From positions 124,001-188,000 of the forward strand of contig CP143625.1 of the NCBI GenBank assembly GCA_036362785.1: 64,000 nt of DNA. The letters run 5' to 3'. Positions 38,311 through 46,684 of the stretch are shown here, piece by piece; within the stretch, counting starts at the first letter, position 1; each line of letters opens with the position of its first letter. The notes under the pieces are model-generated. The model had not been told where the DNA came from. It saw nothing but the letters and a program-made list of their open reading frames with translations, and ran no database searches. Source of the DNA: a beta proteobacterium MWH-UniP1. GTDB lineage: Bacteria; Pseudomonadota; Gammaproteobacteria; Burkholderiales; Burkholderiaceae_A. The position numbers were made by a program, and so were the translations under genes.

Positions 38311-39021
38311 TTACTGGCTACCGGGCTTGGCACTAATCCGATAACCGCTGCCGCGGACCGTTTCAATTAACTGGTCATGGCCAGTCGCTTCGAGTGCCTT
38401 GCGTAGCCGCCGAATGTGGACATCTACCGTGCGCTCTTCCACAAAGACATGGTCGCCCCAGACTTGATCCAGAAGCTGGGCCCGGCTGTGGACCCGCTCG
38501 GGGTGGGTCATAAAAAAGTGCAACAGACGAAATTCGGTGGGCCCCAGGTCCAGCACCAAGTCTTCGCCCTGGTGTTTTGCCCAGAGCCGGTGGGTGGCCG
38601 GGTCAAGCCGCAGCCCCCCAATTTCCACGGTGTCATTGGTCAGCTGGGGTGCCCGGCGGCGCAGTACTGCCTTGATCCGGGCCATGAGTTCTTTGGGCGA
38701 AAAGGGCTTGGTGATGTAGTCATCAGCCCCTGTTTCCAGGCCTTCCACCTTGTCGGTCTCGTCGGTGCGGGCGGTCAACATGATGATCGGAATGTCCTTG
38801 GTCCGATCTTCACTGCGAAGCTTTTTCGCCAGCTTTACCCCCGACATGCCCGGCAGCATCCAGTCCAGCAGGATCAGATCCGGAAGCTCAGAGGCCACCA
38901 TGTGGATCGCGATCTCGGCGTCCTGAGCAACCAAGACCCGATGGCCCGCAAACCCCAGATTGACCGACAGTAGCTCGGCAATCGCGGGTTCGTCTTCAAT
39001 AACCAAAATCGTGCTTTGCAT
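38311..39021 (-). CDS. phoB: Phosphate regulon response regulator PhoB
   Basis: A 236-residue OmpR-family regulator: receiver with [11 protein letters not shown] (phosphoacceptor Asp) and [13 protein letters not shown] (intact Lys), and a winged-helix domain ending [11 protein letters not shown]. It activates phosphate-starvation genes. The ATG at 39021 gives the normal N-terminus [11 protein letters not shown]; a longer in-frame start at 39087 would run through the repeat region upstream. I see no clear pho box before the gene. Confidence 0.92.
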   Translation of the reverse strand: MQSTILVIEDEPAIAELLSVNLGFAGHRVLVAQDAEIAIHMVASELPDLILLDWMLPGMSGVKLAKKLRSEDRTKDIPIIMLTARTDETDKVEGLETGADDYITKPFSPKELMARIKAVLRRRAPQLTNDTVEIGGLRLDPATHRLWAKHQGEDLVLDLGPTEFRLLHFFMTHPERVHSRAQLLDQVWGDHVFVEERTVDVHIRRLRKALEATGHDQLIETVRGSGYRISAKPGSQ

Positions 39022-39050
39022 AAGGGTGGGTCTGGCGCCTAAATATCCAC

Positions 39051-39123
39051 AAAAGTCCGGAGTGTGTTTGGATGGAATTTCTGCCATCCTAACCCTGTAT
39101 AAAAGTCCGGTTGGCCGGACTTT
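39051..39123. promoter_or_regulatory. Triple AAAGTCCGG repeat between phoB and DUF971 gene
   Basis: AAAAGTCCGG occurs at 39051-39060 and again at 39101-39110, exactly 50 bases apart. The second copy forms a perfect nine-base inverted repeat with CCGGACTTT at 39115-39123 around TTGG, followed by TTTATTT. It sits between divergent genes, so it is better explained as an operator array or a 5' leader hairpin for the DUF971-ubiE genes than as a terminator. Confidence 0.55.
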
Positions 39124-39150
39124 ATTTCATCAATATGACAACTCGGTGAC

Positions 39151-39609
39151 ATGCATATGGCCAATGATCCAACAGTTTCCTCGGTTCCTTCTAGCCTGAC
39201 GGTCCACGTCAAATCCAAGGTTCTGGAAGTCGGCTACGAAGGCGGCGAACAGTACCGTATCCCATTTGAGCTGATGCGGGTCTATTCTCCTTCGGCCGAG
39301 GTCATGGGCCACGGCCCCGGCCAAGAGACCCTCCAGGTTGGCAAAAAGCACGTGATCATCGAGTCGCTCGATCCGGTCGGCCATTACGCGGTGAAGCCAA
39401 AGTTTAGTGACGGCCACGAATCTGGCATTTTTTCTTGGGATTACATTGCCTGGCTTGGCAAGAACCAAGACGCTCTTTGGGCTGACTACCTGGCCCGCCT
39501 GACCCAGGCAGGCGCAAGCCGCGAGCCCGATTTGGCCGCTATGGCGCAAGACAGCGGGGGTGGCTGTGGCAAGCCAGGCTGTGGCTCGGGCGGCTGCGGT
39601 AGCCACTAA
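39151..39609 (+). CDS. DUF971 protein with Cys-rich C-terminus
   Basis: A 152-residue protein with a DUF971 domain (gamma-butyrobetaine hydroxylase N-terminal-like, about residues 25-115; [35 protein letters not shown]), a small fold linked in other proteins to Zn or Fe-S. The tail [17 protein letters not shown] has three Cys and a His, a plausible metal site. Directly upstream of ubiE, the usual betaproteobacterial neighbour. An ATG at 39157 is an alternative start. Role unknown; a link to quinone synthesis or Fe-S handling is inferred from context only. Confidence 0.82.
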   Translation: MHMANDPTVSSVPSSLTVHVKSKVLEVGYEGGEQYRIPFELMRVYSPSAEVMGHGPGQETLQVGKKHVIIESLDPVGHYAVKPKFSDGHESGIFSWDYIAWLGKNQDALWADYLARLTQAGASREPDLAAMAQDSGGGCGKPGCGSGGCGSH

Positions 39610-39674
39610 CGCGCCGCCAGTCTCTAAAGCGCAACCAAAAAAATCGCGTCTTAAGCCGCCGTTACAATTCGGTT

Positions 39675-40415
39675 ATGACTACAAACGACACGACCCACTT
39701 TGGTTTTCAGGAAGTCCCGACAGGCGAAAAAGCCAAGCGCGTCGCCCGGGTGTTTGACTCGGTCGCAGCCCGCTACGACTTAATGAACGACGCCATGTCA
39801 GGCGGCCTGCATCGGCTCTGGAAGCTCTCCACCATTTCACAGGCCAATGTGCGGCCTGGCCAACAGGTGCTGGACGTGGCCAGTGGCACGGGCGATCTGG
39901 CCTTGGCTTTTGCCAAGAAAGTTGGCCCCCAGGGCCGCGTGGTCATGAGTGACATCAATGGCCAGATGTTGATGCGTGGCCGAAACCGATTAATTGACGC
40001 GGGCTATCCGACCGAGGCCGTGGTCTGCGATGCCGAGCATCTGCCCTTCCCCGACAACGAGTTCGACCTGGTGACCGTGGCCTTTGGCCTGCGCAACATG
40101 ACCGATAAGCTGGCTGCGCTCAAGCAAATGCATCGGGTATTGAAACCTGGCGGCAAATTAATGGTCTTAGAATTTTCCAAGGTAGCCCCTCCGCTGGAGA
40201 AGCTCTACGATGTCTACTCCTTTAAGGTGCTGCCCTGGCTGGGTAAAAAGATCGCCAACGATGAAGAGAGCTATCGCTATCTGGCAGAGTCGATCCGTAT
40301 GCACCCCGGGCCGGAAGAGTTGGCCCAGATGCTGCGTGATGCTGGCTTTGACATTGTGCGCTTCAGCACAATGACGGCAGGCGTGGTGGCACTGCATCAG
40401 GCAATCAAGCTGTAA
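39675..40415 (+). CDS. ubiE: UbiE, quinone C-methyltransferase
   Basis: A 246-residue SAM methyltransferase with [24 protein letters not shown], the SAM motif [14 protein letters not shown], and the UbiE signatures ([36 protein letters not shown]). It C-methylates the ring of demethoxyubiquinol (and menaquinol where present) on the membrane. It begins the run ubiE-Tim44 protein-ubiJ. Confidence 0.95.
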   Translation: MTTNDTTHFGFQEVPTGEKAKRVARVFDSVAARYDLMNDAMSGGLHRLWKLSTISQANVRPGQQVLDVASGTGDLALAFAKKVGPQGRVVMSDINGQMLMRGRNRLIDAGYPTEAVVCDAEHLPFPDNEFDLVTVAFGLRNMTDKLAALKQMHRVLKPGGKLMVLEFSKVAPPLEKLYDVYSFKVLPWLGKKIANDEESYRYLAESIRMHPGPEELAQMLRDAGFDIVRFSTMTAGVVALHQAIKL

Positions 40416-40454
40416 TTGAAGTGGTTTAAAGAAGATCAATCAGGAGACCGTCAA

Positions 40455-41411
40455 GTGAATAAGAAATCATGGTTGGCTGCTGTTGTTAGCGTGATGTTGG
40501 TCGGTGCCCCCGTCATCGAGGCCGAGGCCAAGCGCCTTGGCGGTGGCAGCAACATCGGCCGCGTTGCACCGTCTAAAACTGCGCCCACAACCACACCGGC
40601 AAAACCTGCCACAGCACCGCAGACTGCACCCCAGGGTCAGCAGGCCGCCAATCCCGGTGCAGCATCAACCGCTGCCGCTCAGCCAGCGCGTAAAAGCTGG
40701 ATGGGCCCCTTGGCCGGTATTGCTGCGGGCTTGGGCCTTGCAGCACTTGCTTCTTATTTGGGCTTGGGTGAAGAGCTCATGAGCCTGATGCTGATTCTCT
40801 TGGCGGTCGTCGTGCTCTTCGCAGTATTTCGCATGTTTGCCGCGCGTCGTCAGGCCGCAGCTGGCAGTTACGGCCAGCCTGCGATGGCCAAAACCGGCTA
40901 CGGCAATCACGACCTTGGTGCTGAAGCACGCCCCTCTAATGTGTCTTGGCCATCATCGTCGGGCGCAGCTGGAACGGGCGCTGGCGCCTTTGATGCCGCA
41001 CCCGCTGCTGTCACAACCGCCGTGTCTCAGGAAGAAGTTCAGCAGTTCGTAAAAGTCGCGCGTGAGCAATTCACCAAACTCCAGGCTATCTGGGATTCGG
41101 GTGATATTCATGCCTTGGCAGAGTTCTGCACGCCTGAAATGACACGTGAACTGTCACATCAAATCGCTGATCGCAAGGGCGCCGTTAACCAAACCCAGGT
41201 CGTGAATTTAGATGCGGAGTGGCTTGGCATGTCCGATGCCCAAGACGATTTCGGCAAACCGGTTGATGAAGTCCAGATTCGCTTCAGCGGTCTGATCCGT
41301 GAAAGCGCAGAGGCGCCCGCTGTTGACTTCGATGAAGTCTGGACCCTGCATCGCGTGAAAAACGGCGACATGGGCTGGATGCTGGCGGGTATCACTCAGG
41401 TTGAAGCCTAA
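40455..41411 (+). CDS. Tim44-domain membrane protein
   Basis: A 318-residue protein with a signal/membrane segment at the N-terminus (SWLAAVVSVMLVGAP), an Ala/Thr/Pro-rich linker, a second hydrophobic stretch (about 95-135) and a C-terminal Tim44/MBA1-like domain (about 205-315; FTKLQAIWDSGDIHALAEF; DEVWTLHRVKNGDMGWMLAGI). The GTG at 40455 has AGGAGA seven bases upstream and gives a proper signal sequence; a TTG at 40416 abutting ubiE is less likely. The place between ubiE and ubiJ is conserved in betaproteobacteria; function is unknown. Confidence 0.85.
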   Translation: MNKKSWLAAVVSVMLVGAPVIEAEAKRLGGGSNIGRVAPSKTAPTTTPAKPATAPQTAPQGQQAANPGAASTAAAQPARKSWMGPLAGIAAGLGLAALASYLGLGEELMSLMLILLAVVVLFAVFRMFAARRQAAAGSYGQPAMAKTGYGNHDLGAEARPSNVSWPSSSGAAGTGAGAFDAAPAAVTTAVSQEEVQQFVKVAREQFTKLQAIWDSGDIHALAEFCTPEMTRELSHQIADRKGAVNQTQVVNLDAEWLGMSDAQDDFGKPVDEVQIRFSGLIRESAEAPAVDFDEVWTLHRVKNGDMGWMLAGITQVEA

Positions 41412-41414
41412 ATT

Positions 41415-41936
41415 TTGAAAAACAATCTGATTGCCGCCCTGAACTGGGCCATTGCCAAAGATGATGATTTGCACAAGGCCCTTCGGGGCCTTGCGGGCAA
41501 GCGCATGCGGATCGTCTTTCCCATCGGCGGCAGTGTGGATTGGGAAATCGAAGCCGATGGTCTTTTGAAAGAAATCGGCTTAATTGCGGCGCGCTCCAAC
41601 AACCCCGTGATTGATGCCAACGAGATCAAAGAGCCCCATGTCACGATTGTGATTGGCTCCGACATCACCAAGAGCCCGCGGATCGAGGGCGATGCCATGG
41701 TGGCCGAAAAACTTGGCCCCCTGGTGCAACTCATGAAAGAGCGTATCTCGCCCTGGGAGCGTTTTTGGAATCAGTCACCCGCAGGCCTTTTCGCAAAACA
41801 AGTCGCGGACTATGCCATTCACGAAGGCCAGGTGGTGGTCGGCCGCCGCCAGGCAGATGCCCATCATCAGGCCCTGCGGGAATTTCGTGACGCCATTGAT
41901 CGTTTAGAAAAACGTATCGACGCCCTGTCGCGCTAA
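41415..41936 (+). CDS. ubiJ: UbiJ-like SCP2-domain protein
   Basis: A 173-residue protein with an SCP2 sterol-carrier-like fold (residues 10-100) and a C-terminal coiled-coil region (RRQADAHHQALREFRD). UbiJ binds ubiquinone intermediates in the Ubi metabolon with UbiK. The start is a TTG at 41415, three bases after the upstream stop. In most relatives ubiB follows; here the next sequence is a REP-like palindrome and unrelated genes. Confidence 0.82.
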   Translation: MKNNLIAALNWAIAKDDDLHKALRGLAGKRMRIVFPIGGSVDWEIEADGLLKEIGLIAARSNNPVIDANEIKEPHVTIVIGSDITKSPRIEGDAMVAEKLGPLVQLMKERISPWERFWNQSPAGLFAKQVADYAIHEGQVVVGRRQADAHHQALREFRDAIDRLEKRIDALSR

Positions 41937-41973
41937 GACATCACGGCGATATTACGGATCACGATGTCTACAT

Positions 41974-42012
41974 CACGGTGTCAGACACCGTAACGTGGTG
42001 TCTGACACCGTG
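41974..42012. repeat. REP-like nested palindrome
   Basis: CACGGTGTCAGACACC (41974-41989) and GGTGTCTGACACCGTG (41997-42012) form a perfect 16-base inverted repeat around GTAACGT. Each arm is itself a near-palindrome (GGTGTC-A-GACACC). This two-level symmetry is typical of repetitive extragenic palindromes spread by RAYT transposases. It sits between convergent ubiJ and the DUF2189 gene and could also end transcription. Only one copy is in the window. Confidence 0.65.
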
Positions 42013-42029
42013 TTGGATACCGGTGACAA

Positions 42030-42779
42030 TCAGCGTGGTGGCACCAGCGTCTTGTAAAGACGCCAGGTCGTGTGGCCAATCAGCGGTGCAGTGATTGCCA
42101 AGAGCGGCAAGAAGATCGCCAGGCTTGCGCCAATAATCACCACGATACAAATTGCCCAGACCAGCATGGCCGTTGGGTTCGCCCACAATGCCTTGGCGCT
42201 TGTGCCGATCGATTCCATGGTGTCGGACCCGCGGTCCAGCAACATGGGCATGGATACCACCGAGATTGCGAAGACCAGGCTGGCAAACACAAAGCCCACC
42301 CCTGACCAGACCATCAAGAACTCGATGTTGTCGAGCGAGATGATCTTGCTGATCATGTCTTTCAGGTCGGGGTAATTGTGGGTGCCAAATAGTGCGAAAA
42401 GTACCACCGACACCCGGGCCCAGACGATCATAAAAAACGTCAGAATCGCTGCGAAAAACGCGATGGACTTCCAGTTGCGGGACCAGCTCATGGTGCTGGC
42501 AGACACATTGATCTTATAGCCCCGCTCCTTTTGTCGGGAAATGTCGTAGATGCCGCAGCATAAAAAGGGCCCCACCAGAAAAAATCCAGCGGTAAGCCCC
42601 ATGGTCATCTGCCACAGGTGCTGGTACACGGTTTGTATGGCATACCCCATCAGCACAAAAATAACGCCGTAGACCACACCCTTAAATTGCGTTTCGCGCA
42701 TTTCGCGCCAACCCTGGGCAAGCCATCCAAATGCGGCGGTGGCCGGTAATTGCTGCGGTTGTTCCATGACTGCTGACAT
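42030..42779 (-). CDS. DUF2189 family membrane protein
   Basis: A 249-residue protein with five to six hydrophobic segments (for example GVIFVLMGYAIQTVY, FFLVGPFLCCGIYDIS, FFAAILTFFMIVWARV, ISVVSMPMLLDRGSD). The GPFLCCGIYDISRQKERG segment is typical of DUF2189 (YciC-like) proteins. Function is unknown. It is divergent from rquA with a 118-base gap. DUF2189 genes in other bacteria often lie near respiratory genes, but the role here is not clear. Confidence 0.75.
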   Translation of the reverse strand: MSAVMEQPQQLPATAAFGWLAQGWREMRETQFKGVVYGVIFVLMGYAIQTVYQHLWQMTMGLTAGFFLVGPFLCCGIYDISRQKERGYKINVSASTMSWSRNWKSIAFFAAILTFFMIVWARVSVVLFALFGTHNYPDLKDMISKIISLDNIEFLMVWSGVGFVFASLVFAISVVSMPMLLDRGSDTMESIGTSAKALWANPTAMLVWAICIVVIIGASLAIFLPLLAITAPLIGHTTWRLYKTLVPPR

Positions 42780-42897
42780 CGTCTCCCCCTTTGTCAGTTA
42801 AACGGCCTGGATATTCGCCGTTTGTTTGAGATTTTACGAGGACTCGGCCGGAAAAATCCGCTATGGTGTGGGTTGTGCCGTCCCTCAGGCAAAAAGC

Positions 42898-43629
42898 ATG
42901 ATGACCAAGTTCCAACCACCGAACCCCAATTTAAGGCCGACCACGTCGCCAAGCGCCCCCCCGGTTCCCGAATATCTTCGGGCCCATTACTGGTGGGCTT
43001 ATGTCCACCCCAAGGCTGTTCGTTTTTTTGAGCGCCAGTGGCTGGTCAATCTCATTTTGTGGGGCAATTACAACCGCCTGCGAGATGCCGCTTTGCGTGC
43101 CCTTGGGCAGCCCATTCAGGGAAAAAATCTGCAGGTGGCCTGCGCCTATGGCGACATTACCCCAATGATGGTGGACCGTCTGGCCCCGGATGCATCGCTC
43201 GAAATCGTGGACATCCTGCCGGTTCAGCTTGGCAATCTCAGTGCGAAGCTTGCGCCCGATCAGCGGGTTCATTTGTATTGCATGAACTCCGGGGCATTGA
43301 AGTTTGCTGACGATAACTTTGATCAGGTCTTGCTGTTCTTTTTACTGCATGAGCAGCCCGCTGATGTCCGTGAAAAAACACTGCAAGAGGCTGCCCGGGT
43401 GTTAAAGCCTGGTGGCACCATGGTCGTTGTGGATTACTCAAAACCCACCCGGTTCAATCCATTCCGTGTTTTTTGGAAGCCTGTGCTTCAGGTGCTCGAG
43501 CCCTTCGCAACGGACCTGTTCACCAAGGGCATCGCCCATTGGTTACCAAAAGACTGCGGCCTTACGATTGAATCCACCCAAGATTTTTTTGGGGGCGTTT
43601 ATCAGGTGCTAACAATTAAGCGCGCTTAG
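42898..43629 (+). CDS. rquA: RquA, rhodoquinone biosynthesis methyltransferase-like enzyme
   Basis: A 243-residue class-I methyltransferase relative. YWWAYVHPKAVRFFERQWLV begins at residue 31 and VACAYGDIT lies at 80-88, replacing the usual acidic-GxGxG SAM motif; a LLFFLLHEQPADVREKTL segment follows. These are hallmarks of RquA, which converts ubiquinone to rhodoquinone by exchanging a methoxy for an amino group. Rhodoquinone supports fumarate reduction under low oxygen. The ATG at 42898 is used; a TTG at 42826 would add 24 unlikely residues. It overlaps the ridA stop tail-to-tail by four bases. rquA is known to move horizontally, fitting this accessory region. Confidence 0.85.
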   Translation: MMTKFQPPNPNLRPTTSPSAPPVPEYLRAHYWWAYVHPKAVRFFERQWLVNLILWGNYNRLRDAALRALGQPIQGKNLQVACAYGDITPMMVDRLAPDASLEIVDILPVQLGNLSAKLAPDQRVHLYCMNSGALKFADDNFDQVLLFFLLHEQPADVREKTLQEAARVLKPGGTMVVVDYSKPTRFNPFRVFWKPVLQVLEPFATDLFTKGIAHWLPKDCGLTIESTQDFFGGVYQVLTIKRA

Positions 43630-44003
43630 CCCTTGTACGCCGTTACATCAATCTCGATTTTCATTTCCGGCTTCATTAACTGAGCCACCAGCAGGGTGAT
43701 GGCAGGCCGCACATCACCAAAGACTTTGCCCAGTACCGGCACGATGGCGTCTGCATATTCGGGTTTAGAAATGTAGTAATTGGCCCGAATCACATCTTTC
43801 ATTTCAAAGCCTGCTTGTGCCAGGGCCGACTGAATCGTAGCCAAGGCGTTTTCTGCCTGAGCCGCAACGTCATCGGGCATTTCCATCTTGGCGTAGTCAT
43901 AGCCCGTGGTGCCAGACACAAAACAAAACGGCCCCTGGGCAACGGCCCGTGAGTAGCCCATGGTTTTTTCAAAGGGTGAACCGGTCGAAATTAGTTGTCG
44001 CAT
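43626..44003 (-). CDS. RidA (YjgF/YER057c/UK114) family protein
   Basis: A 125-residue Rid protein: VSGTTGYDYAKMEMPDDV, AEMAL-type helix region and VRPAITLLVAQLMKPEMKIEIDVTA, in which the Arg characteristic of imine deaminases is present (DVRPAITLL). Such enzymes hydrolyse reactive enamines/imines, including those from threonine dehydratase (ilvA is at 31170). Its start overlaps a 43-residue membrane protein gene, so the two are probably co-expressed. Confidence 0.85.
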   Translation of the reverse strand: MRQLISTGSPFEKTMGYSRAVAQGPFCFVSGTTGYDYAKMEMPDDVAAQAENALATIQSALAQAGFEMKDVIRANYYISKPEYADAIVPVLGKVFGDVRPAITLLVAQLMKPEMKIEIDVTAYKG

Positions 44004-44122
44004 TCTTCTTTCTCAATTTTTTTGATTCGGTGTCTGATGTAAAACCACAGCCCGAGTAGCACTAACAGGCTACCGGCGATGAGCGAACCGATAAATAAAT
44101 AAACGGCTTCGGCATTTGTCAT
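43991..44122 (-). CDS. Small single-span membrane protein (43 aa)
   Basis: A 43-codon frame starting at ATG 44122: about 22 hydrophobic residues (YLFIGSLIAGSLLVLLGLW) followed by a charged tail rich in Lys and Glu. It overlaps the first 13 bases of ridA in another frame, and its last codons supply the purine-rich ribosome-binding site for ridA, suggesting translational coupling. The topology resembles CcoQ- or CydX-like small subunits, but there is no partner nearby. Function unknown. Confidence 0.6.
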   Translation of the reverse strand: MTNAEAVYLFIGSLIAGSLLVLLGLWFYIRHRIKKIEKEECDN

Positions 44123-44140
44123 AGGCGTTACCCCCGAATT

Positions 44141-45028
44141 CTACCCAGAGACGCGTTTCGGTCTGGACAAGAACAGAATGCCTTCAATGATTAAAAACCC
44201 AACGGCCAGCCAGATCGGGCCATAGGTAAAGTATTCCGTACCGCTGATGGTTTCGCCAAGCAGTAGTGCCACGAATAGCAACAACACAGGCTCCACGTAA
44301 CCCAGTAGCCCAAAAAGCCCAAAGCTTAAGTAACGGACCGAAACAATATAGGCTATCAGGGCGCATGCACTCAGCAATCCGAGTATGGGCAGCAGCCACA
44401 GGAACTTAGCGTTTTCTTGTACAAAATCCATGCTGACCTGCCCTTGTAGTGCAAACCAGATCGCAACCGGCAGCAGCAACACCAAGTCAAACCATAGCCC
44501 ACCAATGTGGTCGATCCCAAACTTTTTGCGCACCACAAAATAGACTGGGTAGCCCAGAGCGACGGCCAGGGCTTCGATCGAGAAGCTTCCGGCCCGAACC
44601 AGTTCATGGGCCACGCCAATGAGTGCCGATAAGGCAGCAAGCCTCTGCCAACGGGTGAGTTTTTCTTTGAATACCACCCGGCCAGTCAGCACCATGGTCA
44701 GGGGCAGCATGAAGTAGCCCAAAGACACTTCAAGTGCTTTATTGGCAGTTGGTGCCCATAAAAATAGCCAGAGCTGCAGACCTAAAAAAGCCGACGATGC
44801 CAGGAGCACCAGAATTAAGGTGGGTTCGGTTTTGACGCGCTTCCAGATGGCCTGAACCATGTGGCCATCGCCCACAGCCGCCACAAAGCCGACCATAAAG
44901 GGGATGGTGAAAATCATTCGCCAAGCAAAGATATCTTCACCACTCAGCGGGGCCAGCAGAGTGCTGTAGTAATACAGCACGCCAAAGAGCACCGAGGCGG
45001 TAACAGACAGTAAGACGCCCTTGGACAT
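44141..45028 (-). CDS. rarD: RarD-type EamA/DMT transporter
   Basis: A 295-residue protein with about ten membrane helices, in two EamA repeats. GVLLSVTASVLFGVLYYYS at the start and LGYFMLPLTMVLTGRVVF plus ALGYPVYFVVRKKFGID are typical of RarD (chloramphenicol-sensitive protein family). The real substrate of RarD is not known. It is followed by the small membrane protein gene and ridA on the same strand. Confidence 0.82.
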   Translation of the reverse strand: MSKGVLLSVTASVLFGVLYYYSTLLAPLSGEDIFAWRMIFTIPFMVGFVAAVGDGHMVQAIWKRVKTEPTLILVLLASSAFLGLQLWLFLWAPTANKALEVSLGYFMLPLTMVLTGRVVFKEKLTRWQRLAALSALIGVAHELVRAGSFSIEALAVALGYPVYFVVRKKFGIDHIGGLWFDLVLLLPVAIWFALQGQVSMDFVQENAKFLWLLPILGLLSACALIAYIVSVRYLSFGLFGLLGYVEPVLLLFVALLLGETISGTEYFTYGPIWLAVGFLIIEGILFLSRPKRVSG

Positions 45029-45095
45029 CCCGATTGAGCAAATGCCCTGAAAAAGTTGGCACCCGGCGCATCAACGCCAGGCATGTTGAGCCGGT

Positions 45096-45230
45096 CTAGC
45101 CGACGTTGACGTTATAGAGAAACCAGCCCATCGCCGATACGCCCGCGATCAGCGCGATAAATGCTGCGCCATACATGGTGTACATCTTGACGACTTGGTC
45201 TTTGGTTTCTACAGCACGGTTTACAGACAT
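45096..45230 (-). CDS. Small single-span membrane protein (44 aa)
   Basis: A 44-codon frame from ATG 45230 to TAG at 45096-45098, with GAGG seven bases before the start. A charged N-terminus (NRAVETKDQVVK) is followed by one membrane span (MYGAAFIALIAGVSAMGWFLY). It lies 67 bases upstream of rarD on the same strand and may be cotranscribed. No homologue can be named. Confidence 0.6.
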   Translation of the reverse strand: MSVNRAVETKDQVVKMYTMYGAAFIALIAGVSAMGWFLYNVNVG

Positions 45231-45408
45231 GGCAACCTCGTAAAAACTCAGCTCTCAGATGAGCTGGAGTTGTCAGTGTATCAGGGAAACCCTAGGGTGC
45301 TGGCCTTGGGGGCGGCTTTTTGAGTGGAATTGGCTCGGTCTTGCTCTGGCATTTTCATTTGCCTCTAATCCGTATACATTTATAAAAAAACACCACTTGA
45401 TTTCGATC

Positions 45409-46212
45409 ATGAAGGTCCCTTTAGCCCCATTTTTTTACCGCCTGACCGGTTTTTTGATCGCTGGTTTTTGGCTGCAAACTGCCCAGGCGAGTTGCCCGGA
45501 GCCTAGGTTTACTGATCCGGGGGCGATTCAGATCAAAGACCGCGCGGTTTTAATCGTGACCCATGCTTCGAGTGTCTTTGAACCCCGTCACGCTACGAAA
45601 TACGGCGTGGACGCAGCGGTACGGTTTGCCAAACAAGGAAAGATCCCAGTTGTTTATTTGGTGGATGAGAGCCCACTTCAGAGCTACTTTTTCGAAGACT
45701 GTCAGCCTGACTACTGGGTCAAATCCATCGACGGAGACATAGCGTTCCCGGTCAATGTCCAGCAGATTTATCTCGCCGGCGGGCATGCCGAACTTTGCCT
45801 GTCTCGGTCCATTCACGATCTGATACTTCAGGCAGCGCAGCGCTCCCAACGTAACCTGACCGTGACTTATCTGATGGATGCCGTCTATTCCAATGGAAAG
45901 ACTGTCGATGAATCCGATCCCTTTTATAAAGATTTCACTTCGTTTCTGAGTGTGGTTACGTATGGCCGGCCGGGCGGCGAGAGGTGGCCCAAGCTCACTC
46001 TGCTCGAGGCCACGGGGGCAATCAAACGCCTGGAATGGGACTACATGTATCTGAAAGAACTGCTGCCCCGGTGGGATCGCACGTTTAGCGAGGACTATCG
46101 CGTGGAGCTGCAGATGGATGAACTTGAAACCCGAGTTTTGCGCCGGGGGGCCGGCCTTAAGCCACCCACTATAAAATTCCATTTCATTGATTCTGCGGAT
46201 TTAATCCAATAA
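45409..46212 (+). CDS. Secreted protein of unknown function
   Basis: A 267-residue protein with a signal peptide (about residues 1-26, FFYRLTGFLIAGFWLQTAQA) and a soluble alpha/beta-looking domain: DRAVLIVTHASSVFEPR, KIPVVYLVDESPLQSYFF, VQQIYLAGGHAELCLSRSI, LTVTYLMDAVYS. Alternating strands and helices suggest a Rossmann-like or hydrolase-like fold; three Cys in the mature part could form a disulfide. I do not recognise the family. The ATG at 45409 is preferred over an earlier GTG-type frame at 45259 because it starts the signal peptide. Upstream DNA is AT-rich. Confidence 0.7.
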   Translation: MKVPLAPFFYRLTGFLIAGFWLQTAQASCPEPRFTDPGAIQIKDRAVLIVTHASSVFEPRHATKYGVDAAVRFAKQGKIPVVYLVDESPLQSYFFEDCQPDYWVKSIDGDIAFPVNVQQIYLAGGHAELCLSRSIHDLILQAAQRSQRNLTVTYLMDAVYSNGKTVDESDPFYKDFTSFLSVVTYGRPGGERWPKLTLLEATGAIKRLEWDYMYLKELLPRWDRTFSEDYRVELQMDELETRVLRRGAGLKPPTIKFHFIDSADLIQ

Positions 46213-46243
46213 CCCCCCCCCGCTTTAAGAAAAGGATTCTGAA

Positions 46244-46666
46244 ATGGACTGCACCATTCGCTGGGCTGGCAAAGAGACCATGAGCTTTATTGCCGAGACC
46301 GGCTCCGGCCACAGTTTCGTGATGGACGGCGCTCCCGAAGGCGGTGGCCGCAATCTTGGCCCGCGGCCCATGGAAGTGGTGCTTTCAGGCGCGGCTGCCT
46401 GCACCGCTTATGATGTGGTGCTGATTCTGCAGAAAAGCGGACTCGATTTACATCAGTGTCAGGTGGTTACCGAGTCTACTCGTGCCGAGACCGACCCCAA
46501 GGTCTTCACCAAGATCCATCTGCTTTTCAAAATCTATGGCCGCAATCTAAAACCAAATCTGGTTGAGCGCGCTATTAATCTGTCGCAGTCTAAATACTGT
46601 TCTGCCACCAAAATGTTGGGCATGACTGCAGAGATTACTTCTGCGTATGAGTTGCACGAGATTTGA
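46244..46666 (+). CDS. OsmC-family protein (YhfA-like)
   Basis: A 140-residue OsmC/Ohr-fold protein: GGGRNLGPRPMEVVLSGAAAC with the first conserved Cys, and SQSKYCSATKMLG with the second. These two cysteines form the peroxidatic pair in OsmC-type enzymes; the YhfA branch has unknown substrate. An AAAGGA ribosome-binding site lies seven bases upstream. Convergent with the SMR gene. Confidence 0.85.
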   Translation: MDCTIRWAGKETMSFIAETGSGHSFVMDGAPEGGGRNLGPRPMEVVLSGAAACTAYDVVLILQKSGLDLHQCQVVTESTRAETDPKVFTKIHLLFKIYGRNLKPNLVERAINLSQSKYCSATKMLGMTAEITSAYELHEI

Positions 46667-46684
46667 TTTTCAACCAAAGCATGA

